NCBI GenBank assembly: GCA_913778905.1 | Contig: CAJYYA010000012.1 | Location: forward strand, 1-64,000 | Source: an uncultured Naasia sp. | GTDB taxonomy: Bacteria > Actinomycetota > Actinomycetes > Actinomycetales > Microbacteriaceae | DNA: 64,000 nucleotides | Direction: 5' to 3' | Position numbers and translations under genes: made by a program | Notes under the pieces: generated by a model | What the model was told of the DNA's origin: nothing | What the model saw: the letters and a program-made list of their open reading frames with translations, nothing else | Databases searched by the model: none | Shown here: positions 8,505-18,458 of the stretch, piece after piece | Numbering within the stretch: position 1 is the stretch's first letter | Layout: the number at the start of each line of letters is the position of its first letter

Positions 8505-11012
8505 CTACTCGGCGGACGACCCACCGGGGGTGGCCGTCTCGCCGGCGGTCAACGCCCCCGTGCTGACGCGGCGGCTGCGAGAGCGGCCCTGGCCGGGCTT
8601 CTTGGGCTCGGGAAGCGCCTGCAGCACATCGGACAGAAGCGATTCGGCATCCGGGGCGACGCGACGCACCGGCGGCTGCGCGATCTCCGGCAGGTCGATG
8701 ACCTTCTCGGGCAGGACGATGATCGGCTCCGCCTTGGCCGCGGTGCTCTGCCCCTGAGCGGGACCACCCTGAGCCGACGCGGCACGACGCGGCCGACGAG
8801 CGGGACGCTCGTCCGACTTCTCGGCCGGCGAGTCGGCCGAGGCAGCGGGCAGCGGCTCGGGCAGCACGATCTCGATGGTCTCGCTGGTCTCGGTCTTCTC
8901 GACGACTCGCACCTCGACATCGTCGCGGTGCAGCGTGCTCTTCGCGATCATCGCGAGAGCGTTCTTGGCGCCGTCCGTGATCTCGTGGGTGCTTCCCGTC
9001 TGCTGGCGCGGCGGCGTCGACTGCACGGGCTTGCTCCGGCGGCGCGGCTCGGGCTTCGAGTCGGTCTGGCGGGGAGCGTCCGCCATGCTCTCCGCGAGGC
9101 CGAGACCCAGCTTCTTGCGCGTCATCTGCACGAGGCCCAGCGACGTCACCTCGGCGACCTGATGCTTGGTGCGGTCGCGGCTCAAGCACTCGACGAGGCG
9201 ACGGAGAACGAGATCGCGGTTGTTCTCGAGGACCATGTCGATGAAGTCGATGACGATGATGCCGCCGATGTCGCGCAGGCGCAGCTGGCGGACGATCTCC
9301 TCGGCCGCCTCGAGGTTGTTCTTGGTGACCGTCTCCTCGAGATTGCCGCCGGAACCGACGAACTTGCCCGTGTTGACGTCGACGACCGTCATGGCCTCGG
9401 TGCGGTCGATCACGAGGGATCCGCCCGACGGCAACCAGACCTTGCGGTCGAGCGCCTTGTCGATCTGCTCCTGGATGCGGAAGCTCGAGAACACGTCGCC
9501 GTCGCCCGACCAGGACTCGACGCGATCGAGCAGGTCGGGGGCTACCGAGGTCAGGTACGACTCGATGGTGGTGCGCGCGTCGGAGCCCGCGATGACGAGT
9601 TTCGAGAAGTCTTCGTTGAAGACGTCCCGGATGATCTTGACCAGCAGGTCGGGCTCGCTGTGCAGCAGGGCCGGGGCGTTGGCCTTCTCGAGCTGCTCGC
9701 TGATGTGCTGCCACTGGCTCGTGAGTCGCGTGACGTCGCGCGTCAGCTGCTCCTCGGTCGCACCCTCCGCGGCGGTGCGCACGATGACGCCCACGCCCTC
9801 CGGGAGGACCTCCTTGAGGATCTTCTTCAGGCGCGCGCGTTCGGTATCCGGCAGCTTGCGAGAGATGCCGTTCATCGATCCACCGGGCACGTAGACGAGA
9901 TAGCGCCCGGGCAGGGAGATCTGGCTCGTGAGGCGGGCACCCTTGTGGCCCACCGGGTCCTTGGTCACCTGCACCAGGACGCGATCGCCGGGCTTGAGCG
10001 CCAGCTCGATACGGCGGGGCTGGTTCTTCTCCCCCGCCTCGGCGGCGGCCTCCCAGTCGACCTCGCCCGAGTAGAGCACGGCGTTGCGCCCGCGGCCGAT
10101 GTCCACGAACGCCGCCTCCATGCTGGGCAGGACGTTCTGGACCTTGCCCAGGTAGACGTTGCCGATGAGCGACGCGTTCTGCGCCTTCGCGACGTAGTGC
10201 TCGGCGAGGACGCTGTCCTCGAGGACGCCGATCTCGATGCGCTGGTCCGCGCTGCGAACGACCATGACTCGGTCGACGGACTCACGGCGAGCGAGGAACT
10301 CCGCCTCCGTGACGACGGTACGGCGCCGTCCGGCGTCGCGGCCGTCGCGCCGGCGCTGCTTCTTCGCCTCCAGGCGGGTCGATCCCTTGATGCGCTGAGG
10401 CTCGGTGATGGGAGCGGGGGCGACGCGTTCGCGCGGCTCACGCGGCTCGCGCTGAATCGTGGCGGTCTCGCCGTCGCCGCTTGAGCGGCGACGTGAGCGA
10501 CGGCGGCTCGACGCCGTGCCGCGCGTGCTGTCGTCCTCATCCTCGTCGTCGAAGGCGTCGTCGCTGCGCGGCTGGCCACCGCCCGAGAAGGTGAAGACCG
10601 GCGGGGCCTGGAAGAGCGGGATGAGAGGAGAGACGGGCGGGGCCGGAGCCGCTTCCGGCTCCTCCGCGACCGCCTGGGACGCGAGCATCCGGGGCGTGGA
10701 GGTCTCATCGCTCAGGTCGAGCGCCTCGGAGTCGATGAGGGCGGGATCGGTGGGCGCGGGGGCCTCCGCGGCAACCTGCTCGACGACGGCCTCGACCTGA
10801 ACCTGTTCGGGCTCAGGGCCCTGCTCCTCCTGGACCGGGGCGGCGTCAGGCAGCACGGGAGGGACGACGGCCTGTGTCGCCGAGCTCTCGACCGCCGTGC
10901 GGGCGCTGCGGGGCGCACGGCCCAGCACGCTCTCGCGGAACGAGCGTCGTCGCTTGGGCTTCTCCTCTTCGCGCTCTCCGGAACCGTTGTGTGTCGTGTT
11001 GTTCTCCACCAT
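8505..11012 (-). CDS. rne: ribonuclease E/G
   Basis: The 835-residue endoribonuclease initiates mRNA decay and processes rRNA and tRNA. A charged, low-complexity N-terminal half (to about residue 230) precedes the S1 domain (IGNVYLGKVQNVLPSMEAAF) and the RNase E/G catalytic core, where VDVNTGK and VIDFIDMV hold the metal-binding aspartates. A second disordered Pro/Ala-rich tail follows. Disordered arms on both sides of the core are the actinobacterial form. ATG 11012 has AGGAG 10 nt upstream; an earlier in-frame start would add 43 residues inside the leader. Confidence 0.93.
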   Translation of the reverse strand: MVENNTTHNGSGEREEEKPKRRRSFRESVLGRAPRSARTAVESSATQAVVPPVLPDAAPVQEEQGPEPEQVQVEAVVEQVAAEAPAPTDPALIDSEALDLSDETSTPRMLASQAVAEEPEAAPAPPVSPLIPLFQAPPVFTFSGGGQPRSDDAFDDEDEDDSTRGTASSRRRSRRRSSGDGETATIQREPREPRERVAPAPITEPQRIKGSTRLEAKKQRRRDGRDAGRRRTVVTEAEFLARRESVDRVMVVRSADQRIEIGVLEDSVLAEHYVAKAQNASLIGNVYLGKVQNVLPSMEAAFVDIGRGRNAVLYSGEVDWEAAAEAGEKNQPRRIELALKPGDRVLVQVTKDPVGHKGARLTSQISLPGRYLVYVPGGSMNGISRKLPDTERARLKKILKEVLPEGVGVIVRTAAEGATEEQLTRDVTRLTSQWQHISEQLEKANAPALLHSEPDLLVKIIRDVFNEDFSKLVIAGSDARTTIESYLTSVAPDLLDRVESWSGDGDVFSSFRIQEQIDKALDRKVWLPSGGSLVIDRTEAMTVVDVNTGKFVGSGGNLEETVTKNNLEAAEEIVRQLRLRDIGGIIVIDFIDMVLENNRDLVLRRLVECLSRDRTKHQVAEVTSLGLVQMTRKKLGLGLAESMADAPRQTDSKPEPRRRSKPVQSTPPRQQTGSTHEITDGAKNALAMIAKSTLHRDDVEVRVVEKTETSETIEIVLPEPLPAASADSPAEKSDERPARRPRRAASAQGGPAQGQSTAAKAEPIIVLPEKVIDLPEIAQPPVRRVAPDAESLLSDVLQALPEPKKPGQGRSRSRRVSTGALTAGETATPGGSSAE

Positions 11013-11387
11013 CGCTGGTGCACTCCTCGTGGAGGAGCGGCTGCTGAGCCGCTCCGTCCGAAACTTGTCGGTGGACTGCTCCACCTGATCCTGTGGTCTC
11101 GCCCGTGCCGAGTCCGGCCGGGCTGCAGACGCCGGTGGCATCCGCTCACGTGGTCGCCATCTGCGGCGCTCACGCTCCGGGCCCGCCTGGGCGACCCCGG
11201 TGAAAAGTCTTCCGTCGCCTCCGTGTGGGTGGCGATAGCGCCTCGATTATCGCACGCCGCGCATCACCCGCCACTGGATGCCGCGCTGACGGGCGGGAAC
11301 ACCGTCCGCGTCGAAGGACTTACGACTTGAGTATGAGAGAGGGCCCATCGCCCCTTCTACGGGCTATCGAAATGGGATGATTCAGCA
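11013..11387. other. gene-free region: rne leader and VKOR promoter area
   Basis: No coding sequence is supported in these 375 bp. A GATAAT on the minus strand near 11249-11254 is a possible -10 box for rne and would leave a leader of over 200 nt. Long 5' leaders are known sites of RNase E autoregulation in other bacteria; here that is inference. An inverted pair, CTCCTCGTGGAGGAG at 11025-11039, sits just upstream of the rne ribosome binding site. Confidence 0.5.
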
Positions 11388-11990
11388 ATGACGAGCACGA
11401 CGCCCCGCCAGCCGATCGCCATCGCGTTCCTGTTCATCGTGACGGGGCTCGTCGGGCTCTACGCCGCGTTCCAGCTCACGCTCGACCGTTTCGCGCTCCT
11501 CGCGGACGAGACCACCAAACTGTCGTGCGACATCAACCCATTCGTGGCGTGCAGCACCGTCATCAACAGCGCGCAGGGCTCGACCTTCGGGTTCCCGAAC
11601 CCTCTGATCGGTCTCATCGGCTTCGCTGCTCCGGTCGTCGTCGGGGCCAGTCTTCTCGCGGGTGCCCGGTTCGCACGCTGGTACTGGGCTTTGTACAACG
11701 TGGGGCTGCTCGGTGCGTACGTCTTCATCCACTACCTGATGACTCAGACGGTGTTCTTCATCGGGGCTCTCTGCCCGTGGTGCCTCCTCGTGTGGTTCGT
11801 CACGATTCCGCTGTTCTGGTACGGGACGATCAACAATTTCGCCCGCAACTTCGGGCTGAGCGGTGGAGCCCAGGCGTTCTTCCGGAAGCTGCTGCCGTTC
11901 ACCTGGCTGATCGTGCTGATCAACTACCTCGTGATCGTCCTTCTCATCGTGCAGAACTTCCCCCTGCTCCTCCCCTACCTCTTCGGCTGA
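11388..11990 (+). CDS. vitamin K epoxide reductase family protein
   Basis: This 200-residue membrane protein has about five hydrophobic helices. The VKOR redox centre CPWC is at residues 129-132, and the loop pair at Cys47 and Cys55 completes the four-cysteine relay. Actinobacterial VKOR reoxidises DsbA-like thiol oxidases to drive disulfide formation outside the membrane, using quinone. No DsbA fusion is present, so the partner must be encoded elsewhere. A bidirectional hairpin separates it from ndk. Confidence 0.92.
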   Translation: MTSTTPRQPIAIAFLFIVTGLVGLYAAFQLTLDRFALLADETTKLSCDINPFVACSTVINSAQGSTFGFPNPLIGLIGFAAPVVVGASLLAGARFARWYWALYNVGLLGAYVFIHYLMTQTVFFIGALCPWCLLVWFVTIPLFWYGTINNFARNFGLSGGAQAFFRKLLPFTWLIVLINYLVIVLLIVQNFPLLLPYLFG

Positions 11991-12009
11991 CACCGGCGTC
12001 GGACACGAC

Positions 12010-12042
12010 GAAGGCCCCGACTCGCGACGAGTCGGGGCCTTC
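12010..12042. terminator. bidirectional terminator between VKOR and ndk
   Basis: A perfect 15-bp stem (12010-12024 with 12028-12042) with a 3-nt loop lies between two convergent genes. The AA/TT ends of the stem give short U-tracts on both sides, so it can serve both strands. Confidence 0.85.
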
Positions 12043-12050
12043 TTCGTGGA

Positions 12051-12464
12051 TCAGAACCAGAGGGCGAGCTCGCGGGCGGCGGACTCGGGCGAGTCGCTGC
12101 CGTGCACGAGGTTCTGCTGCACCTTGAGGCCCCAGTCGCGGCCGAGGTCGCCGCGGATCGTTCCGGGTGCCGCCGTCGTCGGGTCGGTGGTGCCCGCGAG
12201 GGAGCGGAATCCCTCGATCACACGGTCGCCCGCGATGCGGATCGCGACGATCGGGCCCGACTCCATGAACTCGACGAGCGGCTCGTAGAAGGGCTTGCCC
12301 ACGTGCTCCTCGTAGTGCTTCGAGAGCAGGTCGCGGTCGGCGTCGACGAGCTGGATGTCGACGAGCGAGTATCCCTTGGCTTCGATGCGGCGGAGGATCT
12401 CGCCCGTGAGGCCGCGGGCCACACCGTCGGGCTTGATCAGGACGAGGGTTTCTTCAACGGTCAT
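12051..12464 (-). CDS. ndk: nucleoside diphosphate kinase
   Basis: Ndk balances NTP and dNTP pools through a phosphohistidine intermediate. The 137-residue protein has the N-terminal ETLVLIKPDGVARG, and the catalytic His121 lies in NLVHGSDSPESAARE. Length and motif spacing are standard. It follows the DUF4233 gene on the same strand in a folC-DUF4233-ndk order common in actinobacteria. Confidence 0.97.
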   Translation of the reverse strand: MTVEETLVLIKPDGVARGLTGEILRRIEAKGYSLVDIQLVDADRDLLSKHYEEHVGKPFYEPLVEFMESGPIVAIRIAGDRVIEGFRSLAGTTDPTTAAPGTIRGDLGRDWGLKVQQNLVHGSDSPESAARELALWF

Positions 12465-12539
12465 GAGTCTCTTCTTTCGTGAGATCGGTCGGATCGTGCG
12501 GTCGATGGCCGGGCGGGCAGCCGGCCCGGATGCGGAAAA

Positions 12540-12920
12540 TCAGGCGGCGGAGCCGGGCGGTCGCTCGTCGAGAGCGCGGCCCGCGACGACCATGCAGTAG
12601 GCCCACATGGCGACGAAAATGCCCGCGACCAGGAAGATCATGGGTTCGAGCAGGCCGCCGGCCATGAAGGCGAGCTGGCAGAACCAGCCGAGCCAGACGG
12701 CCCACGGATACCGCATCAGCCCGGCGGTGATGAGCATCAGCAGGCTGAGACCGATGCCGAGCGACAGGGCCAGGGGCCACGGAAGCTTCTGCAGACCGCC
12801 GAGGACCAGACCGGCGAGGAACACGATCACGAACTCGAAGCCGAGGACGATCGACCCGAGCTTCTCGGCGAGGCTCCGGTTGCGTTTGGGTCTCGGAGCC
12901 CGAGCGGAACGAGCGCTCAT
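12540..12920 (-). CDS. DUF4233 membrane protein
   Basis: This 126-residue protein has about four hydrophobic helices from residue 25 to 112 and a basic N-terminus. It matches the DUF4233 family, which is usually encoded right after folC in actinobacteria. Its ATG overlaps the folC stop (ATGA). Function is unknown; the coupling to folC and the ndk neighbour give no clear role. Confidence 0.85.
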   Translation of the reverse strand: MSARSARAPRPKRNRSLAEKLGSIVLGFEFVIVFLAGLVLGGLQKLPWPLALSLGIGLSLLMLITAGLMRYPWAVWLGWFCQLAFMAGGLLEPMIFLVAGIFVAMWAYCMVVAGRALDERPPGSAA

Positions 12921-14293
12921 ACGGTCCCCTTCCAGTTCTGTTCCTCGGCGATCTCGATGACCTTGCCGACGAGGGCGATCGAGCCGAACACGAGTACAGC
13001 ACCCTTGGGTGAATCGCGGATGTCGTCCCGAGCCGCGTCGAGCGCGACCGTCAGTGTGGGTTCGACGCGAACGCGATCGGCCCCCGCGACGCGGACGGCG
13101 ATCGCGGCGAGCTCGTCGACATCGAGGGTGCGGTCGGACGGTGCGAACGTGACGACAAACTCGTCGACGACCGGCTCCAGCTCGCGCAGAAGCCCTTCCG
13201 CGTCCTTGTCGCCGAGCACCGCGACGACGGCGACGACCCGGTCGAAGGTGAAGTAGGTCTGCAGCGCCGCCGCGAGCGAGGCCGCGCCGTGCGGATTGTG
13301 CGCTGCGTCGACGAGCACGGTCGGCTCGATGCCGACGAGCTGGAGGCGGCCCGGCGAGGTCGCTGTGCCGAAGCCCTCCGCGACGGTATCGGAGTCGAGC
13401 GCTCCCGTCTCCCCGCCGAGGAACGCCTCGACGGCGGCGAGGGCGACCGCCGCGTTGTGGGCCTGATGCTCGCCGTAGAGCGGGACGTAGAGCTCGTCGT
13501 AGGAACCGGCGAGCCCGGTGATCGTGACGGTCTGACCACCGACGCCGACTGTGCTGACGGCCTGGAAGTCACGGCCCTCGAGGGTGACGCTCGCCTCGCT
13601 GAGCTCGGCGGCGCGCTCGATCTCGGCGATCGCCTCCGGGGCCTGAACTGCGCTGATCACCTGCGCGGACGGCTTGATGATGCCGGCCTTCGTGCGGGCG
13701 ATCTCGCCGATCGTCGACCCGAGGCGCGCCTGATGGTCGAGCGCGACCGGGGTGAAGACGGCGATCTGCGCATCGGCGACGTTGGTCGCATCCCACTCCC
13801 CGCCCATCCCGACCTCGATGACCGCCACATCGACGGGCGCGTCGGCGAAAGCCGCGTAGGCGAGGATCACCAGGGCCTCGAAGTAGGTCAACGGCAGCTC
13901 GTCGGCTGCCTCCAGCTCGCGGTCGACGATGCCGAGGTAGGGCTCGATGTCGCGCCAGTTCGCGACGAGGCGCTCGTCGGAGATCGGCTCCCCGTCGATG
14001 ACGATCCGCTCGTTGAACTTCACGAGGTGCGGGCTCGTCAGCAGACCGGGTCGCAGGCCGTGCGCACGCAACAGGCTGTCGATCATCCGGCTCGTCGACG
14101 TCTTGCCGTTCGTGCCCGCGATCTGGATGACGGGATAAGCGCGCTGCGGGTCACCGAGGAGGTCGACGGCACGTCGAACCGGCTCGAGACGTGGCTGCGG
14201 TGAGCCCTCGCCAAGACGGTCGAGCAGCTCGGAGACGACCTGCTCGGCCTCGTCGGCCCAGTCGTCCTCGAAGGAGTCGATGGAGTCAGACAT
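12917..14293 (-). CDS. folC: folylpolyglutamate/dihydrofolate synthase
   Basis: FolC ligates glutamate to dihydropteroate and extends polyglutamate tails on folates. The 458-residue protein is of Mur-ligase type: [14 protein letters not shown] (P-loop, near residue 60) and a [15 protein letters not shown] segment near residue 335. It overlaps the end of ileS by 8 bp and the next gene by 4 bp, so ileS, folC and DUF4233 are co-transcribed. Confidence 0.94.
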   Translation of the reverse strand: MSDSIDSFEDDWADEAEQVVSELLDRLGEGSPQPRLEPVRRAVDLLGDPQRAYPVIQIAGTNGKTSTSRMIDSLLRAHGLRPGLLTSPHLVKFNERIVIDGEPISDERLVANWRDIEPYLGIVDRELEAADELPLTYFEALVILAYAAFADAPVDVAVIEVGMGGEWDATNVADAQIAVFTPVALDHQARLGSTIGEIARTKAGIIKPSAQVISAVQAPEAIAEIERAAELSEASVTLEGRDFQAVSTVGVGGQTVTITGLAGSYDELYVPLYGEHQAHNAAVALAAVEAFLGGETGALDSDTVAEGFGTATSPGRLQLVGIEPTVLVDAAHNPHGAASLAAALQTYFTFDRVVAVVAVLGDKDAEGLLRELEPVVDEFVVTFAPSDRTLDVDELAAIAVRVAGADRVRVEPTLTVALDAARDDIRDSPKGAVLVFGSIALVGKVIEIAEEQNWKGTV

Positions 14294-17200
14294 TCACGAT
14301 CACCGGTCCCGTCTTGCGGAGTTCGAAGCGGCCGCCGTCCGTTGCACCCCAGGTCCCGGCGGGGAGGAGCGTCACGTGGCCGTCGGCCCAGGTGGGGAGG
14401 ATGCCGGTGGCGTCCGTCGTCGCGGGAGCGAACTCGACGCCCGTCGCGAGGGTCTCCCCGGCGATGAGATCGCGATGCGCCTCCAGAACAGCCTCGAGTT
14501 CCGTGTCGCCCTCGAAGCGGAGATCGATGCGGTCGGACACGTCGAGGCCGGCCGTTCGGCGGGCCTGCTGGATGTCGCGGACGAGGTCGCGGGCGTGGCC
14601 CTCGGCCTCGAGCTCGGGGGTCACGACGGTGTCGAGGAGAAGGAACCCGGAGCCCGGGAGGACCGCCACGGCTCCGCTCGCGTCGCCGGATCCCGACGTC
14701 TCGAGCACGAGCTCGTACTCGCCGTCCTGCAGCTCGTAGCCACCCGCGGTCACGGTCTCGCCGTCGCGGCTCCAGTCGCCCGACTTCGACGCCTTGATGA
14801 CGTGCTGGACGTTCTTGCCCAGGCGGGGCCCGAGGGCACGAGCGTTGACGGTCAGTCGCGTACTGATGCCGTACGTCTCGGCGCTGCCGCCTTCGAGCTC
14901 GACGAGCGTCACCGACTTGAGGTTGAGCTCCTCGCGGAGAATCGCCTCGAAGGGGTGGAGCGCGGCGGCGTCGGCGGTCACGATGGTGAGACCCGCGAGA
15001 GGCAGACGCACGCGGAGGCCCGCCTGCTTGCGCAGCGCCAGGGCCGCCGAGGTGACGGCGCGAACACGGTCCATGGTCGCGACGAGGGCATCGTCGACCG
15101 GGAACTCGGCCGCCTCGGGCCAATCGGCGAGGTGCACGCTGCGCCCGCCCGTCAGGCCGCGCCAGACCTCCTCGGAGACCAGCGGGATGAGGGGAGCCGC
15201 GACGCGGGAGAGGGTCTCGAGAACCGTGTACAGCGTGTCGAACGCCTCCGCATCCCCGCGCCAGAAGCGCTCGCGGCTTCGACGCACGTACCAGTTGGTG
15301 AGCACGTCGGCGAAGTCGCGGAGTCGGCCGGCCGCGGTGGACGCCTCGAACGACTCGAAGTCGCTCGTGGTCTCGGCGACGAGCGCACCGAGCTTGGCGA
15401 GGATGTAGCGGTCGAGCACGTCCGTCGAGTCGGCGCGACGCGTGGCGGTGTAGCCGTTCTCTCCCGTCGCATTCGCGTAGAGGGTGAAGAAGTAGTACGT
15501 GCTCCACAGCGGCAGCAGCAGCTGGCGGACCCCCTCGCGGATGCCCTCCTCGGTGACGATGAGGTTCCCGCCGCGCAGGACGGGGCTCGAGAGCAGGAAC
15601 CAGCGCATGGCGTCGGACCCGTCGCGCTCGAAGACCTCGGAAACGTCGGGATAGTTACGCAGCGACTTCGACATCTTCTGGCCGTCGTTGCCCAGCACGA
15701 TGCCGTGGCTCACGACGTTCTTGAAAGCCGGGCGGTCGAAGAGCGCGGTCGAGAGGGTGTGCAGCGTGTAGAACCAGCCGCGGGTCTGCCCGATGTACTC
15801 GACGATGAAGTCGGCCGGGTTGTGGGTGTCGAACCAGTCTTCGTTCTCGAACGGGTAGTGGACCTGCGCGAACGGCATCGACCCGGAGTCGAACCACACA
15901 TCGAGCACGTCCTCGATGCGGCGCATGGTGCTCTTCCCCGTCGGGTCGTCGGGGTTCGGGCGCGTGAGGTCGTCGATGAAGGGGCGGTGCAGGTCGGGCT
16001 CGCCGTCCGCGTTCAGGGGCAGACGGCCGAAGTCGCGCTCGATCTCTTCGAGCGAGCCGTAGACGTCCACGCGCGGGTACTCGGGGTCGTCGCTGCGCCA
16101 CACCGGGATGGGACTGCCCCAGTAGCGGTTGCGCGAGATCGACCAGTCGCGGGCGCCGGCGACCCACTTGCCGAACTGGCCGTCCTTGACGTTCTCCGGG
16201 ATCCACTCGATCTGCTGATTGAGCTCCTCCATGCGGTCGCGGAACTGCGTCACGCGCACGAACCAGCTCGACACCGCCTTGTAGATGAGCGGCTTGCGGC
16301 AACGCCAGCAGTGCGGGTAGCTGTGCTCGTAGCTGGCCTGGCGGAGGAGGCGCCCCTTCTCCTTGAGCAGCTTCACGAGCGCCTTGTTGGCGTCGAAGAC
16401 CTGGAGACCCGCGACCTCGGCGACGTTCGGAAGGAATTTCCCACCCTCGTCGACCGAGATGATCGTGGGAATGCCTGCCGCGGTGCAGACCAGCTGGTCG
16501 TCCTCACCATAGGCCGGGGCCTGGTGGACGATACCGGTGCCCTCACCCGTCGCGACGTAGTCGGCGACGAGGATCTGCCAGGCCCTTTCGGTGCCGTACT
16601 TCTCGGTGTCGGCGTAGTAGTCCCACAGCCGGTCGTAGTGGACGCCGTCGAGCTCCGAGCCCTTCAGGGTGCGCGTGATGCCCGCCTTGGCCGACTCGGC
16701 GTCGTCGTAGCCGAGCTCCTTCGCGTAGTTTCCGACCAGGTCGGCGGCCAGGAGGTACTCGGCGCCCATGACCTCCACGTCGAGCGCCGGGCCTTCGCCC
16801 AGGTCGCCCGCGAGCGAATCCGGGGCCTCCGAGTCGGGCGTGCCGTTGGGGCCCGAGCGCACGATCGCGTACTCGATGTCGGGGCCGACCGCGAGCGCGA
16901 GGTTGGTGGGCAGGGTCCACGGGGTCGTCGTCCACGCGAGTGCCCGGACCGCGGTGAGGCCGAGCGCTTCGGCACGGGCCCCGACGAGCGGGAAGGTGAC
17001 CGTCACGGTCTGGTCCTGACGCATCTTGTAGACGTCGTCGTCCATGCGCAGCTCGTGGTTGCTGAGCGGGGTCTCGTCGTTCCAGCAGTAGGGCAGCACG
17101 CGGAAGCCCTCGTAGGCGAGGCCCTTGTCGTAGAGCTGCTTGAACGCCCAGATGACGCTCTCCATGAAGGTCACATCGAGCGTCTTGTAGTCGCCCTCGA

Positions 17201-17672
17201 AGTCGACCCAGCGGGCCGCGCGGGTGACGTACTCCTCCCACTCCTGCGTGTAGCGGAGCACGGACTCGCGCGCGGCAGCGTTGAACGTCTCGATGCCCAT
17301 GGCCTCGATCTCGCCCTTGGTGGTGATGCCGAGCTGGCGCATCGCCTCGAGCTCGGCGGGCAGGCCGTGGGTGTCCCAGCCGAAGCGGCGGTGCACCTGC
17401 TTGCCGCGCATGGTCTGAAAGCGCGGGAACGCGTCCTTCGCATAGCTGGTCAGCAGGTGCCCGTAGTGCGGAAGGCCGTTGGCGAAGGGCGGGCCGTCGT
17501 AGAAGACCCATTCGTCCGCGCCTTCGCGCTGGTCGATGGAGGCATGGAACGTGGCATCCGTCTTCCAGTACTCGAGGATCCCGGTCTCGACGGACGGGAA
17601 CTTCGGCGACGGGACGACGCCGAACGCGGCGCCGGGGGCGCGAGTGGAGGCGTCGGGATTCTTCGGGTACAT
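14286..17672 (-). CDS. ileS: isoleucyl-tRNA synthetase
   Basis: The 1128-residue class I synthetase charges tRNA-Ile. The HIGH motif is HYGH (residues 69-72 in [17 protein letters not shown]), and KMSKS occurs in [23 protein letters not shown] and an editing CP1 region lie between them. The ATG at 17672 has AGGAG 6 nt upstream; a longer frame into the T-box leader is a read-through artefact. Size and motif variants resemble the long, eukaryote-like bacterial IleRS. Expression is controlled by the upstream T-box. Confidence 0.95.
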   Translation of the reverse strand: MYPKNPDASTRAPGAAFGVVPSPKFPSVETGILEYWKTDATFHASIDQREGADEWVFYDGPPFANGLPHYGHLLTSYAKDAFPRFQTMRGKQVHRRFGWDTHGLPAELEAMRQLGITTKGEIEAMGIETFNAAARESVLRYTQEWEEYVTRAARWVDFEGDYKTLDVTFMESVIWAFKQLYDKGLAYEGFRVLPYCWNDETPLSNHELRMDDDVYKMRQDQTVTVTFPLVGARAEALGLTAVRALAWTTTPWTLPTNLALAVGPDIEYAIVRSGPNGTPDSEAPDSLAGDLGEGPALDVEVMGAEYLLAADLVGNYAKELGYDDAESAKAGITRTLKGSELDGVHYDRLWDYYADTEKYGTERAWQILVADYVATGEGTGIVHQAPAYGEDDQLVCTAAGIPTIISVDEGGKFLPNVAEVAGLQVFDANKALVKLLKEKGRLLRQASYEHSYPHCWRCRKPLIYKAVSSWFVRVTQFRDRMEELNQQIEWIPENVKDGQFGKWVAGARDWSISRNRYWGSPIPVWRSDDPEYPRVDVYGSLEEIERDFGRLPLNADGEPDLHRPFIDDLTRPNPDDPTGKSTMRRIEDVLDVWFDSGSMPFAQVHYPFENEDWFDTHNPADFIVEYIGQTRGWFYTLHTLSTALFDRPAFKNVVSHGIVLGNDGQKMSKSLRNYPDVSEVFERDGSDAMRWFLLSSPVLRGGNLIVTEEGIREGVRQLLLPLWSTYYFFTLYANATGENGYTATRRADSTDVLDRYILAKLGALVAETTSDFESFEASTAAGRLRDFADVLTNWYVRRSRERFWRGDAEAFDTLYTVLETLSRVAAPLIPLVSEEVWRGLTGGRSVHLADWPEAAEFPVDDALVATMDRVRAVTSAALALRKQAGLRVRLPLAGLTIVTADAAALHPFEAILREELNLKSVTLVELEGGSAETYGISTRLTVNARALGPRLGKNVQHVIKASKSGDWSRDGETVTAGGYELQDGEYELVLETSGSGDASGAVAVLPGSGFLLLDTVVTPELEAEGHARDLVRDIQQARRTAGLDVSDRIDLRFEGDTELEAVLEAHRDLIAGETLATGVEFAPATTDATGILPTWADGHVTLLPAGTWGATDGGRFELRKTGPVIVNV

Positions 17673-17739
17673 CGGTGCTCCTGGTGTTCCTGCGTGACCT
17701 GTGTCAGCACGAGGACGCCTGTCGGTTCCGAGATATTCG

Positions 17740-17905
17740 GCCGGCGAGCGCGGTACCACCTCGCTTGGCCCGTCGCGTCGCCACGCCGGACCCTCTCGAT
17801 GCGAGCTGTGACGGGCTCACCCGCTCGGTTCTACTGAGCCCGCCTCACGACGGAACCGTTCTTCCGAGGACTCCCCGGTGATGGCCGGATCGATGTCTTC
17901 TGCGG
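17740..17905 (-). promoter_or_regulatory. ileS T-box riboswitch
   Basis: On the minus strand the T-box sequence GGTGGTACCGCG is at 17749-17760, in front of ileS. Upstream lies a Stem I-like region with AGTAGA (17830-17835) and an ATC triplet at 17880-17882, the isoleucine specifier, placed in GGCCATCACCGGGGAG. This layout matches actinobacterial ileS T-boxes, which sense uncharged tRNA-Ile and usually act on translation. No intrinsic terminator is visible before the start codon, consistent with translational control. A possible -10 (TAGGAT) is at 17909-17914. Confidence 0.9.
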
Positions 17906-17958
17906 GTAATCCTAATCCGTCACGCCGGTGTCGCCAGCGCCTTCAGTACCCTGGCCCG

Positions 17959-18453
17959 ATGGGAACGCTGACGGTTCTGGTGACGCTGATCTGGATCGGC
18001 GCTCTCGTCGACGTGATCCTGTCCCCCGCCGAGCGCGTGAAGCGCCTGCCGAAGGTCGCCTGGGTGCTCATCGTGGCGTTCCTCTCGCTGATCGGCGCGC
18101 TGCTGTGGTTCGGCCTCGGCCGCGACTGGTCGGGCCTCGTGCGTCCGCCGCGGATGCCGGACCGCCTGCGACCGCAGGCGCTCGGGCCGCAGCAGGGCGG
18201 AGAGTTCCGCGCCACTCCCCTCGGCGACCCGCGCAGCACCGAGCAGCAGCTCGAGGATCTCGACCGCGAGATCGCGTTCTACAAGCGCAAGGCCGAGCTC
18301 GAGGCGAAGCGGCCGAAGCTCGCGATCGAGGCTGCCCCGGGCGATCGGGCCGAGGATCGGGCGGGTGCGGACGCGAACGCGGACCCGTCGACTTCCGGCG
18401 GTCCCGGGGATGACGATGTCCTGAGCCCCGATCCGTCCCGCGACAAGGAGTGA
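17959..18453 (+). CDS. PLDc_N-type membrane protein
   Basis: This 164-residue protein has two hydrophobic helices in its first 55 residues. They flank a short loop (DVILSPAERVKRLPKVAWVL), the arrangement of the phospholipase D N-terminal-like (PLDc_N) domain. The rest is a charged tail with a short coiled stretch (TEQQLEDLDREIAFYKRKAEL). No nuclease or lipase motif is present, so it is a membrane anchor or regulator of unknown role. ATG 17959 is chosen; earlier in-frame starts fall in the T-box region of ileS. Confidence 0.75.
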   Translation: MGTLTVLVTLIWIGALVDVILSPAERVKRLPKVAWVLIVAFLSLIGALLWFGLGRDWSGLVRPPRMPDRLRPQALGPQQGGEFRATPLGDPRSTEQQLEDLDREIAFYKRKAELEAKRPKLAIEAAPGDRAEDRAGADANADPSTSGGPGDDDVLSPDPSRDKE

Positions 18454-18458
18454 TTCCC

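Noticed and set aside
8223-10484. 753-codon plus-strand frame over the RNase E gene
   Set aside because: Shadow of rne. RNase E motifs lie on the minus strand and no domain is seen on the plus strand.
14280-17837. 1185-codon open frame on the plus strand, antisense to ileS
   Set aside because: It mirrors the ileS codon pattern, as high-GC antisense frames often do; its translation has no family motifs while the minus strand encodes a complete IleRS.
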